A stretch of 64,000 nucleotides of DNA from Agriotes lineatus. Its lineage: Eukaryota; Arthropoda; Insecta; Coleoptera; Elateridae. Shown piece after piece: positions 21,909 to 33,095 of the stretch. The DNA lies in NCBI GenBank assembly GCA_940337035.1, contig CALNHX010003602.1, forward strand, positions 81,786-145,785, read 5' to 3'. A program made the position numbers and the translations under genes. The number at the start of each line of letters is the position of its first letter. The first letter of the stretch is position 1. The notes beneath the pieces were generated by a model. The model did not search any database, was not told where the DNA came from, and saw only the letters and a list, made by a program, of their open reading frames with translations.

Positions 21909-22640
21909 TAGCCAAAATTTGATTTTTAATCTTTAACTTTGTATCCCGAATCCGGGGCAAGTTGAGCATTGTACCGCCAGATGCAAGCACACAAAGCAGT
22001 AGCTTCTACACCGCAAGTATTATACATACATACATACCTACAAGCATTTGTCAAAAATTTTCAAAAATTGCAATTTGTACAGAAACCGTACACAACAGAG
22101 CGTTAGTTCAAGAGACAAATTTTCTCTAAAATTGTAAACTGAATTCATGAATGTAATAATATACTGGGTGTTCTATTTAAAATAGGAGTTAATAAAAAAA
22201 ATTGGAAAAGAAAACAAAAGAAACCCATTTTAGAGGTATTCGACTGAAAAATTGCCTAGCGCACATCAATACACATTAAAAATTTAATAAAATTGTAAAG
22301 TTTGAAAAAAATCGTTAGAGCCGTTTTTGAAAAAATCCAAAAAAACTGAAAAATCACAAGAGTAAACACCTACTTCCGGTTATGCGATTTTCTTCAAAAG
22401 CTTGCTGTCGCATCTAGATACTACACAAAACTTATATATGAAGTTTCAACGTCATACCTCTTTTCGTTTTGAGATATTCTGTTAACAAACAGACACACAG
22501 ACAGACCGACACACAGATAGAGCAATAAACAAAAACATGTTTTTTTGGTTCAGGGCACTTTAAAACGTGAAGATCTGTTGAAAACTCAATTTCGAATTTT
22601 TAGGGTGAATCCAATACTTCTTTTATCGTAAAAGAAAGTA
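21909..22640. repeat. R1 repeat, copy 3 (truncated)
   Basis: Same orientation as copy 1. It lacks the terminal ACTTCC end on its left side and ends TATCGTAAAAGAAAGT at about 22,640. Confidence 0.8.
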
Positions 22641-22990
22641 ACAAGCATGTGCTCGAAAAAAAAATATATTTCGACGCCTATGAATTCTAAACAAGCGAAT
22701 ATATGACAAAAGTGTATAGAACATTTTTTGTAGAGAATTTACTCTTCTTTAACTTTGATAACTACGTATTTTGCTCAAAAGTTGATACTAATCGAGATAT
22801 TCACTAATATTAGGAAAAATATAAAAATTTAGACCTTCTTTTAAGCATAGCGGTTAAATCCGGGCCTGTCAAGGGGTGCAAAATTAATATATATTTTCTA
22901 AGTCCCAATAGAACAGATTAAAATTTATTCCAGCTTGTCCGGAATTACTCCCGCTAACAGCCATTTTAAAAGACTTATCGACTGGCCTAA
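21909..22990 (-). repeat. Right arm of the palindromic composite
   Basis: Inverted copy of 19,884-~20,975. The inner end truncates R1 copy 3 at 21,909, directly next to a 59-bp copy of the outer terminus. The outer end at ~22,990 is followed by TAATAAGG and by a non-LTR endonuclease fragment. Confidence 0.85.
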
Positions 22991-23140
22991 TAAGGGTAGT
23001 TTGAACAATGAATTTGACACTACTAATTCTTCTTCACAAAGTTGTACGAAACGATATCTGTCGTTCCTTTGTCCTAGTCGATACTCTCCGACACATTCTT
23101 TATATCTTTCCTTTCCATTCTTGGCATTTAGATCACTCAT
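22991..23140 (-). pseudogene. Non-LTR retrotransposon endonuclease fragment
   Basis: The minus strand encodes SDLNAKNGKERYKECVGEYR followed by LGQRNDRYRFVQLCEEE and VVSNSLFKLP. This matches the centre of the AP-endonuclease-like domain of jockey/RTE-type elements (GD.NAK.G...G..G...N..G..L..FC....L...NT.F). The frame then runs into the right outer end of the palindromic composite, so the composite interrupts it. Only ~45 residues remain. Confidence 0.75.
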
Positions 23141-24297
23141 TATAGCGCATACGTCTTATCTTTTTATTAATTTTAAAACTTCCTTCTTTTGGAAAGTAGT
23201 AAAATTCATACCACTATTACTTACGACTGAAAATATTGAGCAGAAGTAAATAGAAATGGAATGTGTATCGAATGGAATGTGCATCTTGCTAATGTTAGGG
23301 TTGACAATACCGAACAGTGGTGCCAGCGTAGCTTTTTCACAGATTGTCTTAAGCTTTAGTATTATCGTAATCAAACCTATTTATTTGTTATTGAAAAGCT
23401 ACATTTCCAACTCTAATAGTTCAAAAATTCTCATTTGGTATACAAATAAGGGTAGTGTAAAATCAGCCAGCTTTTTAAATTAATTTTTGCCCGTATATGT
23501 TCTTTTATCTATTTGCAATATTGTTACTATACTGATGTGATAACACCCAAAAAGAAAATCAGTTCTTAGTAAAAAATCGGGGCACGGCTTATATGTATAG
23601 CTTTTGAGCAGATAAGTATTCGCTTTAATAGCTGAAGATAAGATTCTATTGATAAAATTACTACTCAAGTGCCAATCAATATAAAATATTGATCTATAAC
23701 TCCTGGTATAAAAAATGCTTTTAATTATATATCAATTGAACAAAAAATAAATAAAGATTTAGGTGCACTTGACAATAAACCTTGGGATAATATTATACGA
23801 TCATCTGATGATAATCTGAGGTGGTAATTAGACGTAAAGCAAATGAAAAACAAGTCCGAGAATGCGCATTTAAATGCGAAATCGGTTATTTAAGCGAATT
23901 ATGAAGCTGTTTGCTAATTTTACAATACAATTTGTTTTCTTGATGTATTACGGAAAATTATTTTAACGCTGCCCTACCTAAATGATGTACTCGTAAACAT
24001 GCATTCTGTATACTTAACAATAATATTTACATACACTTTGCAGTCTATTTGCGCTTAGACGATAAGGAATAAGTTTTACTGATAAAAACCTATTATATTT
24101 ATCATTGGTAGAAAAAGAGGAAACAAAATCAATAAAAGACCTTAAAATCTTACTTGCAGTTGGTTCTGCAGGCAACAACGGATTGACCGATATCTTCTAT
24201 AACACACCAACGGCAAGGTCTGTACGATGACATTATAATCACATAGTATCAACAAAAATTGTTGTGGATAAATTTATCGTACTTCACCTTTTTCAGA
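23141..24297. other. Gene-free stretch
   Basis: AT-rich, no gene or repeat recognised. Confidence 0.5.
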
Positions 24298-24378
24298 AAT
24301 GTAACTTGTAATTCAGATTAATAAATTGTAATTTAGAGAGTGTAAATTGTAATTCGGAAAGCATTAATCGATTTTCAG

Positions 24379-25584
24379 TCAGCATCTTGAAACAATTTTT
24401 TGGCTTAGCCTAATTGTTTCGCCATTTATCCAATTATTTCAGTTTTAACCTGTATATTTTTAGTTAAATTATAAATCCTTTTGCATTTCGAATTCGTAAA
24501 TTTTCCAAACCAACGCATTTTGTACCTGCATCGAGTTCTTATCGTTTGCACGATGGCCTTTCGACCTCCGCTATCTCTTATGAGAGTCCGAGTCTTCCTG
24601 TGGGCTCGAAATTTTCGTACCTGGCACTTGCTGTCTTCGCTTTGCCCGCCGCGTTCGGCGTGGCTAAAGTTTATGTTCAAGTCAATTTACGTGAGCTCAA
24701 TTAATTTAATGAGCAGTGTGTGCTTCCAAGGGCTGATTATGATCAGGTACGATTGCCCTTTTCTGTTTTATTATTTCCATAGTAATTATATTTTTCTTAG
24801 CTCTTAATTACCAGCTTCATACACGAACTTATCTCGGAGGCCAAGCCTTATCGCATTTTCGACACTTGCTGGTGTTCTTCGTTTTTGGCTGCAAGGTGTG
24901 GATGCGGCCGCTGTAATCACCGGGCATCCACGGCAACTTCGTCCTTATTATGCAGTTCACGACCACCTTATGTTGAAGGGTGTAGCTACCCCCAGCCGGC
25001 GCTTGCCTGTTTGCCGTTTATAAGCATTGGAGAAGCGAGGTTAGTTTGTGCTATCCGAGATTTGCCGTATTTTTAATACCTGGATTTTACATTTATTTAA
25101 AATTTAAATGCCTGCGTTTTGCAATTATTAAAATGTAATGTTCAATTTGATACATGCTCTTGCTTTTTACATTAAATTTTCATGCTTATATCTAATTATG
25201 CCCAGTATTTAAATTTTCTATTTTTATGTATTTCGACCGTCTGTAAAAGGTACAGTCACGCTTTTTTTATTGTCAATAGCCTAACAGAAGGTTTAATTAA
25301 ATGACTGAGGTATGCATACCCCACGAATGTTTTTGGTAAATTATTAAAATAACCCGAAAGGGGTTCTTAATTTTATGCGTGTCGCAACCTTCAGTTAAGA
25401 TACACAATTTTGTTATTACATTATTTACATTTTAATTATCCTGATCATTGATTACTGACATTTCAAAACTTTTATTAATGATTAATTAAACGCTAGTCAC
25501 TTGTAGTTTATTTTTCTTCTTATTATTTGAAATCTTTTGATTTCTGGCGCCCATTTCCATTTCCTTTTCCTTTTTTTGAAGATA
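24379..25584. other. Gene-free interior with a possible LTR end
   Basis: Contains a moderately GC-rich block (24,520-25,070) that holds short frames on both strands without motifs. At 25,545 the plus strand reads TGGCGCCCATTTCC, whose first eight bases match a tRNA-Lys primer site. This could mark an LTR end but is too short to be sure. Confidence 0.35.
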
Positions 25585-25668
25585 TTCCAGGGTGCATAGC
25601 TGATGATTTGAACCTACGATCTAAGGCCGCCGATATTAATTTGAGCTAGTTCGGCCATCGCGGTGAGT
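25585..25668 (-). ncRNA. tRNA-derived SINE head or tRNA-like pseudogene
   Basis: The minus strand has an A-box-like TGGCCGAACTAG and a B-box-like AGGTTCAAATCA about 35 bp further on, the order and approximate spacing of a pol III internal promoter. A full cloverleaf is not evident. A tRNA-derived SINE head is the likely explanation. Confidence 0.4.
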
Positions 25669-26330
25669 AAAGAAAGAGTTTTTCAGAGCTGCCGTGGTGT
25701 ATAAATGGTAGGGGGGTTGATCTGCGATTTTTACTACCATTGCTTATTTTATTAATTAATCGCAGGTGGGCTTCTTTATTGTTTCAATCTATTGTAATTC
25801 AGAAAGCATCAATTGCAATTCAGAAACCAAGAGGCGACTTTTATGAAGAATTACCATGTAATAGAGGACGTGTGTAATATTTGCAATAAAATTAATATTT
25901 ATTGTTAAAAAATCGTCTAGCAGATCGATTTTAATTTTTGTTTGTTATCTTTTAGTTGAAAATAAATGAACTTTAAAATTCACCGTCATAGAAGTCATTG
26001 TTATATGCTCTTACTTTGACTTTGACTTTGTATGTTAAAGTATTCGTTTCCACGACAACGTGACTCACTCATAATATTAGTTCACAACTTGATTCAAGTA
26101 AACGGTTCATAGGAGCAGCATATAACAATGATTTAAATTCTATGATGGAAAATGTACGTGGATGATGTTTTTACAAATAAACAGGAAAATAAATATTAAA
26201 TGTGTTCCAAACTTTATACGCATCCTGTATTTACGCATCTACATTGTAATTTTACACAGGTCGTCGCTTCGTTTCTGAATTACAATTTATTAATCTTAAT
26301 TACGATTTACACTTTGTGAGGTACAATTTA

Positions 26331-27152
26331 CGAGGAGCATTCAAATTTGAATTATAATTTGAATTGAGTGCCAAAATACAGAGACCTGCACAGAAGTTGT
26401 ATACATTAATTAATGCTCTGGAAGAAATCCTAACTTGATTCAGTAATTGTGTCGTCACAATTAATTTTTATTCATTTGGCAAGCATGAGTAAAGTGGATG
26501 TTCATTCAAGCGTCGAACAACGCATTAATAGTAAATTTATTAGTAAAGAATGTATCAAACCATCAGAAATTTCTACAAAAATTAAAAGACAGTTTGGTGC
26601 GCAAGGAATGTCAAACATAAGCGTTTATATAGGGAGTAAAGCGTTGAAATATGGCCGCGAACGTTCCGAGAATGAACCGCTTTCTCGGCGTCCAAAAACA
26701 TCGACAACAGAAGAGAATGCTGACTGAATAAAATGCACTTATTTGAAACAATCGTCATATTACAGTGCAGGGAAATTGCTTCTGAATTATATATCAGTGA
26801 GGGTATCATGGAAAAAACGCCAGTTCTCTGTCTGTTTCTTATAAGATAATGCTCGACCTCATTTTGCTGCTCACGCACTTACTACAATTCAAAAATTGAA
26901 ATGGACTGTACTGCCCCATCTACCATATAGTTCGGAGCTTACTCCATCAGATGTCATCTAAACTGTTCGAGATGAGTGCGTCAGCAGCCAAAATATTATT
27001 TTTCTAGTGGAATATACAAACTATTGGAACGATTAAACCAATTCATTCGAAGGGAGGGAGACTAGGTAGAAAAATAACATAATATACATTCGAGTCTTTG
27101 TGTTTGTTTTTGAATAAATATTAAATTATAATCTATATTTGAACGCTCCTCC
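26331..27152 (+). mobile_element. mariner element, deletion derivative (822 bp)
   Basis: The TIRs are CGAGGAGCATTCAAATTTGA at the left and its near inverse ending ...TTTGAACGCTCCTCC at the right. Each is bordered by TA, the mariner target duplication. Inside is a broken mariner transposase. The size is about two-thirds of a full mariner. Confidence 0.88.
26485..27065 (+). pseudogene. mariner transposase, deleted and frameshifted
   Basis: The start is intact: MSKVDVHSSVEQRINSKFIS with KECIKPSEISTKIKRQFG, a helix-turn-helix DNA-binding region. The linker SENEPLSRRPKTSTTEENAD is also present, then a stop. A second frame holds part of the second helix-turn-helix (REIASELYISEG). After a large deletion, the C-terminal part of the catalytic domain appears as DNARPHFAAHALTTIQKLKW and PYSSELTPSDV. 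The first catalytic Asp region is gone. The protein could have cut and pasted mariner TIRs; this copy cannot. Confidence 0.88.
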
Positions 27153-27386
27153 TACTAATCTGAATTACATTTGATGCTTTCTGAACTACAAATTATTAAC
27201 CTGAATTACAAGTTACACTTTCTGAAATACATCTTACACTTTATAAATTACGAATGAAATCATACATCACGACTTCTGTCAAACATAAAAACAAATAGAA
27301 CAGTTTTTTGCTATTTTGTGGTGATACTTCTTAATAATTAGAAACATTGAATATATAATAAATAAAATGAAATGAAATATACTGAT

Positions 27387-27392
27387 TTTATT
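27387..27392 (-). promoter_or_regulatory. Polyadenylation signal of the chitinase gene
   Basis: AATAAA on the minus strand, about 147 bp past the chitinase stop codon. It is the first clear canonical signal downstream in transcript direction. Confidence 0.5.
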
Positions 27393-27538
27393 ACAAAACG
27401 AGAATTTTACATTCCTCATTTAATACCAGCAACATGTTGTTATAAAATTAAATCACATATTAATAAAACGTTGCTTATGAAATATGAAAACTACAAATCG
27501 AGACACAGTTAATATACATTTGTTAATCATCAAACTTA

Positions 27539-29974
27539 TTAATATTGCCTAATTCTGGAGTTAATTGTAGACAGTATAGGATTTACAGAACCACACACGC
27601 CTCTAAAATCGTCAGTTTCGATAGACCAAATCATCACACCTCCGAGGTTCATCCTTTTGGCGTAGTCCACCTACAGGCGATGGTAATATTTAATATTGGC
27701 TAAAGGTCCATGAATAGTGTAGCAACATAATGTTCCTGTTAATTACCTTAAGTGCAACTGATTGCGTATTATCATAACCATGCCACTGATTGCTTAAGTA
27801 AGCATAAGGAACTTTTTGTTCATCATTCCATACTACATGCCACTGTCCACCAAGTTGTAATTCACATATCTACAATATATTTGCGTATCAATATGTTATT
27901 CATGTCCCTATCGTTTCATAGCAATGCTGCGTACTAGACAATAAGAAACTCGCCTCATTGTAGCCAAGAGTTCCAGGTTCGCCAGTATAAGGGCCTGCAT
28001 TACCCGGTTTAGGGGCTGGAGCGCCAATTGCTGTATTCGATGGATTATCCAGAGTAAATGATCGTCCATAGACGGGAATTCCAAGAACTAATTTCTGTGG
28101 TGCGGCACCGTTGGCTATCCATGCACGTATGCATGCATCCTACCATAACATATTTTGATGTTTCGTTATATAACAGTTTTCTTCTCACACTTACCACGTT
28201 CCGCTGTTTTGCTTCTTCAGTGACATCTTTAGAAGATGCATACAATGGAGAATTTTCGCCTGTCACTCCATCGAAGTGGCCATGTAGATCGTAGGTCATT
28301 ATGTTAATGAAGTCCAAATTCCTGTTTTATAATAAAAAATGTTAAATTAATTTTTATGAGTAAATTTTACTTACTGTGACAACGTTGGTACATCATAAGA
28401 TATTCCTATATGCCTGGTTGTTGCTCCAACAGCTGCAGTAAGTAGGTAGCCATATTTGTTAAAAGCAGCACGAAAGTCTTTTACTAGGAGTCCAAAATTA
28501 ACCTACAGCAGATATTAAGTATTGTCAAGTTCAAAGTCAAGTGTTTGATGTTAGCTTATAATTTAAAATCTTATTTGTTGAGTTCATTGTCATTATTTTT
28601 ACATAATCTACAGAAATAGCATTCTTGAAAATAGGATAATTTTATGAAAAAAAAATAGCTTTACTCAAGGTTTACTTTAAAGATTAATATTTGCATATCT
28701 CTTTGCGAAATGTGAATCGTATATTTTTTTATTTATTAGTGTTCATACGTAGATTTACTGTTAAACAAAAAGTAAAATATTTTACTGTTTGGAGTTACAA
28801 TTAAGATATATAGGAAACTGGTATAATTTTATGGATTTGTACTATACTGTCGGTGCCAATAAGAAGTTTTTTTATTGCCATTATCAAAGCATCTCTCGAT
28901 TTGACAAAAGAGCAACATGTAACAACTAAAATGCATAAAAATATTGTGTAGCAGTAGTTTAGCTTTTACTGGAAGCGATAGTACATCGTACAAAAAAGAA
29001 CATATCGCTAGAAACTGTCAATGAAGCAGAGCGGATAATGTGTCAAAATGAAATTGGAATGCTGCCTACCTTATCCTGTGGAGAACCACCTCTTTGGGCT
29101 GGATACTCCCAATCTAGATCAAATCCATTGAACCCATGCTGCTTAACAAAATTTACTGCATTGTTAACAAACGCTGTTCTGGATGATTGTGTAGCTGAAA
29201 CTTTGGAAAATGTGCTGGATTCTTCATTCCACCCTCCTATTGACACTAGGGTTTTTAAATTTGTATTCTTCTGCCTCAATGCGTTGAATCGCGCGAAACC
29301 ACCTAAAATGAAAATATTTGTCAAACACTTGAAACAAGTGATAACACTAATTAAATTGAGTATCACTTCTTACTAATAAACCCCAAATTGAAGGACACAT
29401 AATTAAATCTTTAAGCAAATCTATACAAAATTAACACTTTACTTACGTTTGTCTATATCTAGTCCTGGATCTAATATTCTAATGGTGCCATTACTATTCA
29501 GTCCTACGAAGCTATAAAGTAAATGGGTACATAAATGTGGATTTATATTTTCAATCGCAAACTGCCCTTTGCCAGCTCTATAAACGGACCAGCTTCCATG
29601 ATAGCAAACAATTTTGTTATCTGTACAGAAAAAGTATTCAAGCACATTTTATGGAGATTGTTATTATTAATAATATTCCTAAGATGATATTAATTTTCTA
29701 TTTTTTCCTTATAAAAGATATTTTCGTATTACCGACTGGATTTTACTTCACCATATTATTTTTTAATAGTTAATAATAGAAATGGTTTCTGCGTAAATCA
29801 ATCAAAAGATACTTGCCAAGAATCTATATAGTGCCAAAGTTGTAGAACATTAATTTCAAGAAGTTGCAATTAAAAACTTAAAAGCTTTAAAACCACAAAT
29901 TAAAACTTACTCGTTTGAGCGGAAGAAAACGCAACGCTTAGGATAACAGCAAAACAAAGTAGCTTAAATCGCAT
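27539..29974 (-). CDS. Chitinase, glycoside hydrolase family 18, eight exons, 388 aa
   Basis: Exons on the minus strand: 29,911-29,974; 29,447-29,620; 29,070-29,302; 28,375-28,502; 28,195-28,321; 27,954-28,139; 27,747-27,869; 27,539-27,670. All joins keep frame. Residues 1-20 (MRFKLLCFAVILSVAFSSAQ) are a signal peptide, so the enzyme is secreted. Conserved GH18 blocks: IVCYHGSWSVYR (strand 1), SIGGW (100-104), FNGFDLDWEYP with the acid Glu145, MTYDLHG (208-214) and GGVMIWSIETDD with Trp360. It would cut beta-1,4-GlcNAc chains of chitin. Only the catalytic barrel is present; no Ser/Thr linker or chitin-binding domain follows, as in small gut-type insect chitinases. Oddities: the first Asp of the DxxDxDxE motif is Asn138, and intron 6 starts with GC. 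No stop or frameshift is seen, so it is probably a working host gene. Confidence 0.93.
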
Positions 29975-30047
29975 GTTACAATGATCGAAATAAAAGTTGA
30001 ATATGCAATTGAAAAATTTCGTCGTTTTTAGGATGAACACAGCAGTA

Positions 30048-30054
30048 TTTTATA
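30048..30054 (-). promoter_or_regulatory. TATA box of the chitinase gene
   Basis: TATAAAA on the minus strand, 74 bp upstream of the chitinase ATG. That leaves room for a start site ~30 bp downstream (near 30,020) and a ~45-base 5' leader. The position is inferred; no other strong TATA is closer. Confidence 0.55.
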
Positions 30055-30060
30055 ACATGT

Positions 30061-33000
30061 ATAAAGTAGGTATTTTATATGTATTTGTTGAAAAATGAAC
30101 GTAAAACGGTAAGACCACGATTCTCACTACCTATTTGAGCCACATGCTCATTTTTATATCAAAATATATGATGACGCAATTCTTTATCCGGTTAGTAAGT
30201 ACCTCTTATATTTCTTGTATGCGCATTTTCTATGATAAAGATATGCTCAGATGTGTAGCGCAAAAGGAATCTTTAATTACTTTATCTGGAAAATGTTTGG
30301 AGGGGATTTATTTTTCACCGCTTTTCTTGAAATAAATTTACCAGAATGTAAATGTTTAACTGGTGAGTTGTATAATGATTCATTTTCCATATTTTCTGCT
30401 AAAATAAATATTTACTTATAAATTTAAATTGTATATACCTACTTACCTTTTATCTTACTGACGTTAGTTGCTATTCAGCCAGGGTTGACGGCAGGTGACA
30501 CGTTTTTAAGATAAAATAAGAAACTTTGTTAGTAAAAAAGTATTAATATATGAGCAAACTATTAGTTATGAAGCCCCGAATAAATACAAAAAAGGAGACA
30601 GTACAAATTATTCTAGAGATTCTAATAATTTTTGTACAATGAAGGTAATATATCAACTTTGATTATATTATGTATATACAAATATTTCTGTTTCTAAGGC
30701 AATTATAACGAACAACACCCACACCAGTACCTTGTAATAAAAATACCAACTAGAAACGTTTCTGTGCGACCAAAAAATTATAGAGACTATTCAATTCACC
30801 TGTCATCTGTCAAAAAGTGACCAATAAAAATCCAGAATTCTGACGTTTCTTGACCAATCAAAAAAATATCAGTGGATATATCTTCCTAGAAGGTATTCAA
30901 GTGACTATTTTTAACAAATGCGATTTTTATTAGAAAAAGTCAATATTAGTGGTCTGTTACTATAGAAATTGCGTAGTTTGTTGCTCGATTTACTGAAAAC
31001 TAATTTGAAAAAGTAGTTTGGTTCATTAAATAGTCCCTCGAATACCATTCTTAGTCAAAGTTAAGTAAATTATTTTTGCGGTGGTATCACTACTCATGTC
31101 CATTGCGCTTGGGATCATACCAAAGCGCAATGGACATTCGTGACACCACCGCAAAAATAGTCGACATAACTTTGACTACTCATGGTATTATAAGTGAAAA
31201 TTAAAGTTCTTATAAGCCGTTCATTTTTAATAAAGGCTCAATTCAAGTTCACAGAAATAAGGTACTTTTGGGAACATCGCTCGAAAATATTATCCTCTCC
31301 CGTTCTAAAATAACTAAACGTAATAAAAATTGTCCAGACATCAAAACTAAATAAATGATTTATATCGCCCACTATAAGTCTGTGCGTTTAAATCTAGTTT
31401 TGGTATTTATTACTTGTACTATGCAAGACAACAAACACTGGGACAGTTAATATGGTCTGTTGTTACTGTGACTGCCTTACTATGTATAGTTGCTAGGTTA
31501 TTCTAACTTAATTGCTAACTTGTCTAGACGTTGCTATTAGTCAAAATTATTATAGTAAATATAATTGTTTAAAGTCTCATTTAAGCCAATCAAATTATGC
31601 TAAAATCACTATCAAGAGTTGTCCCAGTTTTTTTTTGTATTTCATTAGTGAAGATCTTATGCATGTTGTAACCGTTCCAGAGTTATGAAAGATATAATTA
31701 TATGTGAAAATTCAGTTCAATTATTAAGAATTCTCTAATTAGTCGGTTTATCCGTGTTTCGAAATGCAAGTTAATGAATTGAAAAACCTTTTTAATTGTT
31801 CACTGTATTGTTCTTGTAATTTCTTGGATATTATAGGAGTCACTTGTATCATAACATTTTCTGTATGTTTATTGCATTTTTTTTGATATTTTGTTTTTAT
31901 GGCAATATTGTTTACAAAATCCACTAACAAACTAAGTAATTTCTTATATCTCAAGCATTTATCTGTCTGATCTATAAAAGAAGTTGGTTTGCACAAAGTA
32001 TACATATATTGTAATAGTCCCGCCTCACTAATAAAATATATAATAGTTTTTAAATAAAATAATTATGGCAAGGGAAACTCCACTTTATAATTTGTGTTAG
32101 ATTTTACGAACCTGCCTGTCAAACTCAGGACCAATTAAAAGAGTGCAATAAAAATTACGACAAATGAATGGTTTATTGCCATTTTCTTATTTTATCTATC
32201 CGCAATAAATTCGGGGTTTAGCTCCGTAGAACATGAGACAAACTTGGTTCAGGGTGTAGGTTCATAAAATTAAGAAAAACTTTGTATAACAAATAACTCA
32301 TATGACAAATAATCGCAAATATTTCGGGCAAATGCACAACTTCCATCTGACGTATAGCTAACCTCTAACTCAGTAAACACGATGATCTGCTAGTGCAAAA
32401 ACAGCGTTAAATTGAATTTTAAAGCACTAAAATGGCAAGGACGCATCAGGTAAATATTAATACTGTGACGTAGCAACTGCTAAACTCGTTTTGTTTCTAG
32501 TGTGACGTAAAAACCGACGCCCCATCGCTTTTTGTTTTATATCCGACCAAAACTGAAAAATGCCGCGTCATCCTGCATTTTCAGGGGACGCTACCTAAAT
32601 TTCTAGAAGCTGGACGGCTCTGGACCACTGGAACTTGGCGGTACACCTCGTACACAGTCTAATCTCGAGAAGCCCGCGAATTAGGGCTCTGCAGCACAGG
32701 TTTCCTGCGAAATCCTACCTTAATCTGAGGCTTCTCGGTTGCTAGATACCCTCCCCAATGACGCTACGGGAATTATACACTTGGGAATGGCTTGCTGGTT
32801 GGAATTTCTGCACGTACTGGTTCCTGAAGGTCCCCTGTACACCCAGCAGCCACTATTTTAGCTGGGCGAAGCTGCTTGTTTAAATAAATGGGCCCCCGAA
32901 GTCACTCGCATTTGGACGAAATTTCCTGCTGCCTAATCTGCTTCACCTGGACCTCTTAACACCTGAAACACTACACCTACAGATGCCCTGCACACTGATT

Positions 33001-33077
33001 AATAACTTTCTACACAAAATGGTATTAAAAAAGACTTTTTATTTATAATTTTAAGTGATGAATTGAGGAGCTCAATC
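30061..33077. other. Long gene-free region upstream of the chitinase
   Basis: Mostly AT-rich intergenic DNA. It contains a long foldback (31,041-31,189). A possible small inverted-repeat element runs ~31,437-31,631 with ends CACTGGGACA / TGTCCCAGT. A GC-richer block at 32,510-33,000 ends just before a TGGCGCC motif at 33,078 and could be an LTR. An 85-residue frame at 31,748-32,005 (minus) is lysine-rich and unrecognised. Confidence 0.45.
31041..31189. repeat. Foldback element with ~68-bp arms
   Basis: The left arm starts AATACCATTCTTAGTCAAAG and the right arm ends with its near inverse CTTTGACTACTCATGGTATT. The arms meet at GTCCATTGCGCTT / AAGCGCAATGGAC around an ~11-base loop. The RNA would fold to a long near-perfect hairpin on either strand. 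Confidence 0.9.
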
Positions 33078-33095
33078 TGGCGCCAACACAAATTT
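33078..33095 (+). other. Possible primer-binding site (TGGCGCC start)
   Basis: TGGCGCCAACACAAATT begins like a tRNA-Lys primer site but matches only about the first eight bases. It follows the GC-rich LTR-like block at 32,510-33,000. No gag or pol follows. Confidence 0.3.

Larger units (their letters stand above)
19884..22990. mobile_element. Palindromic composite element: ~1.1-kb inverted arms around a cysteine-rich ORF
   Basis: The left arm (19,884-~20,975) and right arm (21,909-22,990) are inverted copies of each other. The outer ends begin GGCCAGTCGA(C/T)AAGT and both flanks are TA, suggesting a TA target site. Each arm consists of ~340 bp of outer sequence plus a copy of repeat R1 in mirrored position. 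The loop (20,976-21,908) holds the ORF on the minus strand. A third copy of the outer end, in the same orientation as the right outer end, closes the loop at 21,850-21,908. Symmetry down to the nested R1 copies means one arm was copied from the other after R1 had inserted. Confidence 0.8.
24298..27250. repeat. Inverted arrays of an iterated TGTAATTCAGA motif
   Basis: Units of the type TTGTAATTCAGA(A)A/GTGTAAA recur in plus orientation at 24,298-24,378 and 25,790-25,835, and in minus orientation at 26,272-26,330 and 27,155-27,250. Together they look like terminal and subterminal repeats of one or two foldback-type elements spanning up to 3 kb. The mariner at 26,331-27,152 sits inside the right-hand array and splits it. 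No transposase is visible between the arrays other than the mariner. Confidence 0.55.
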
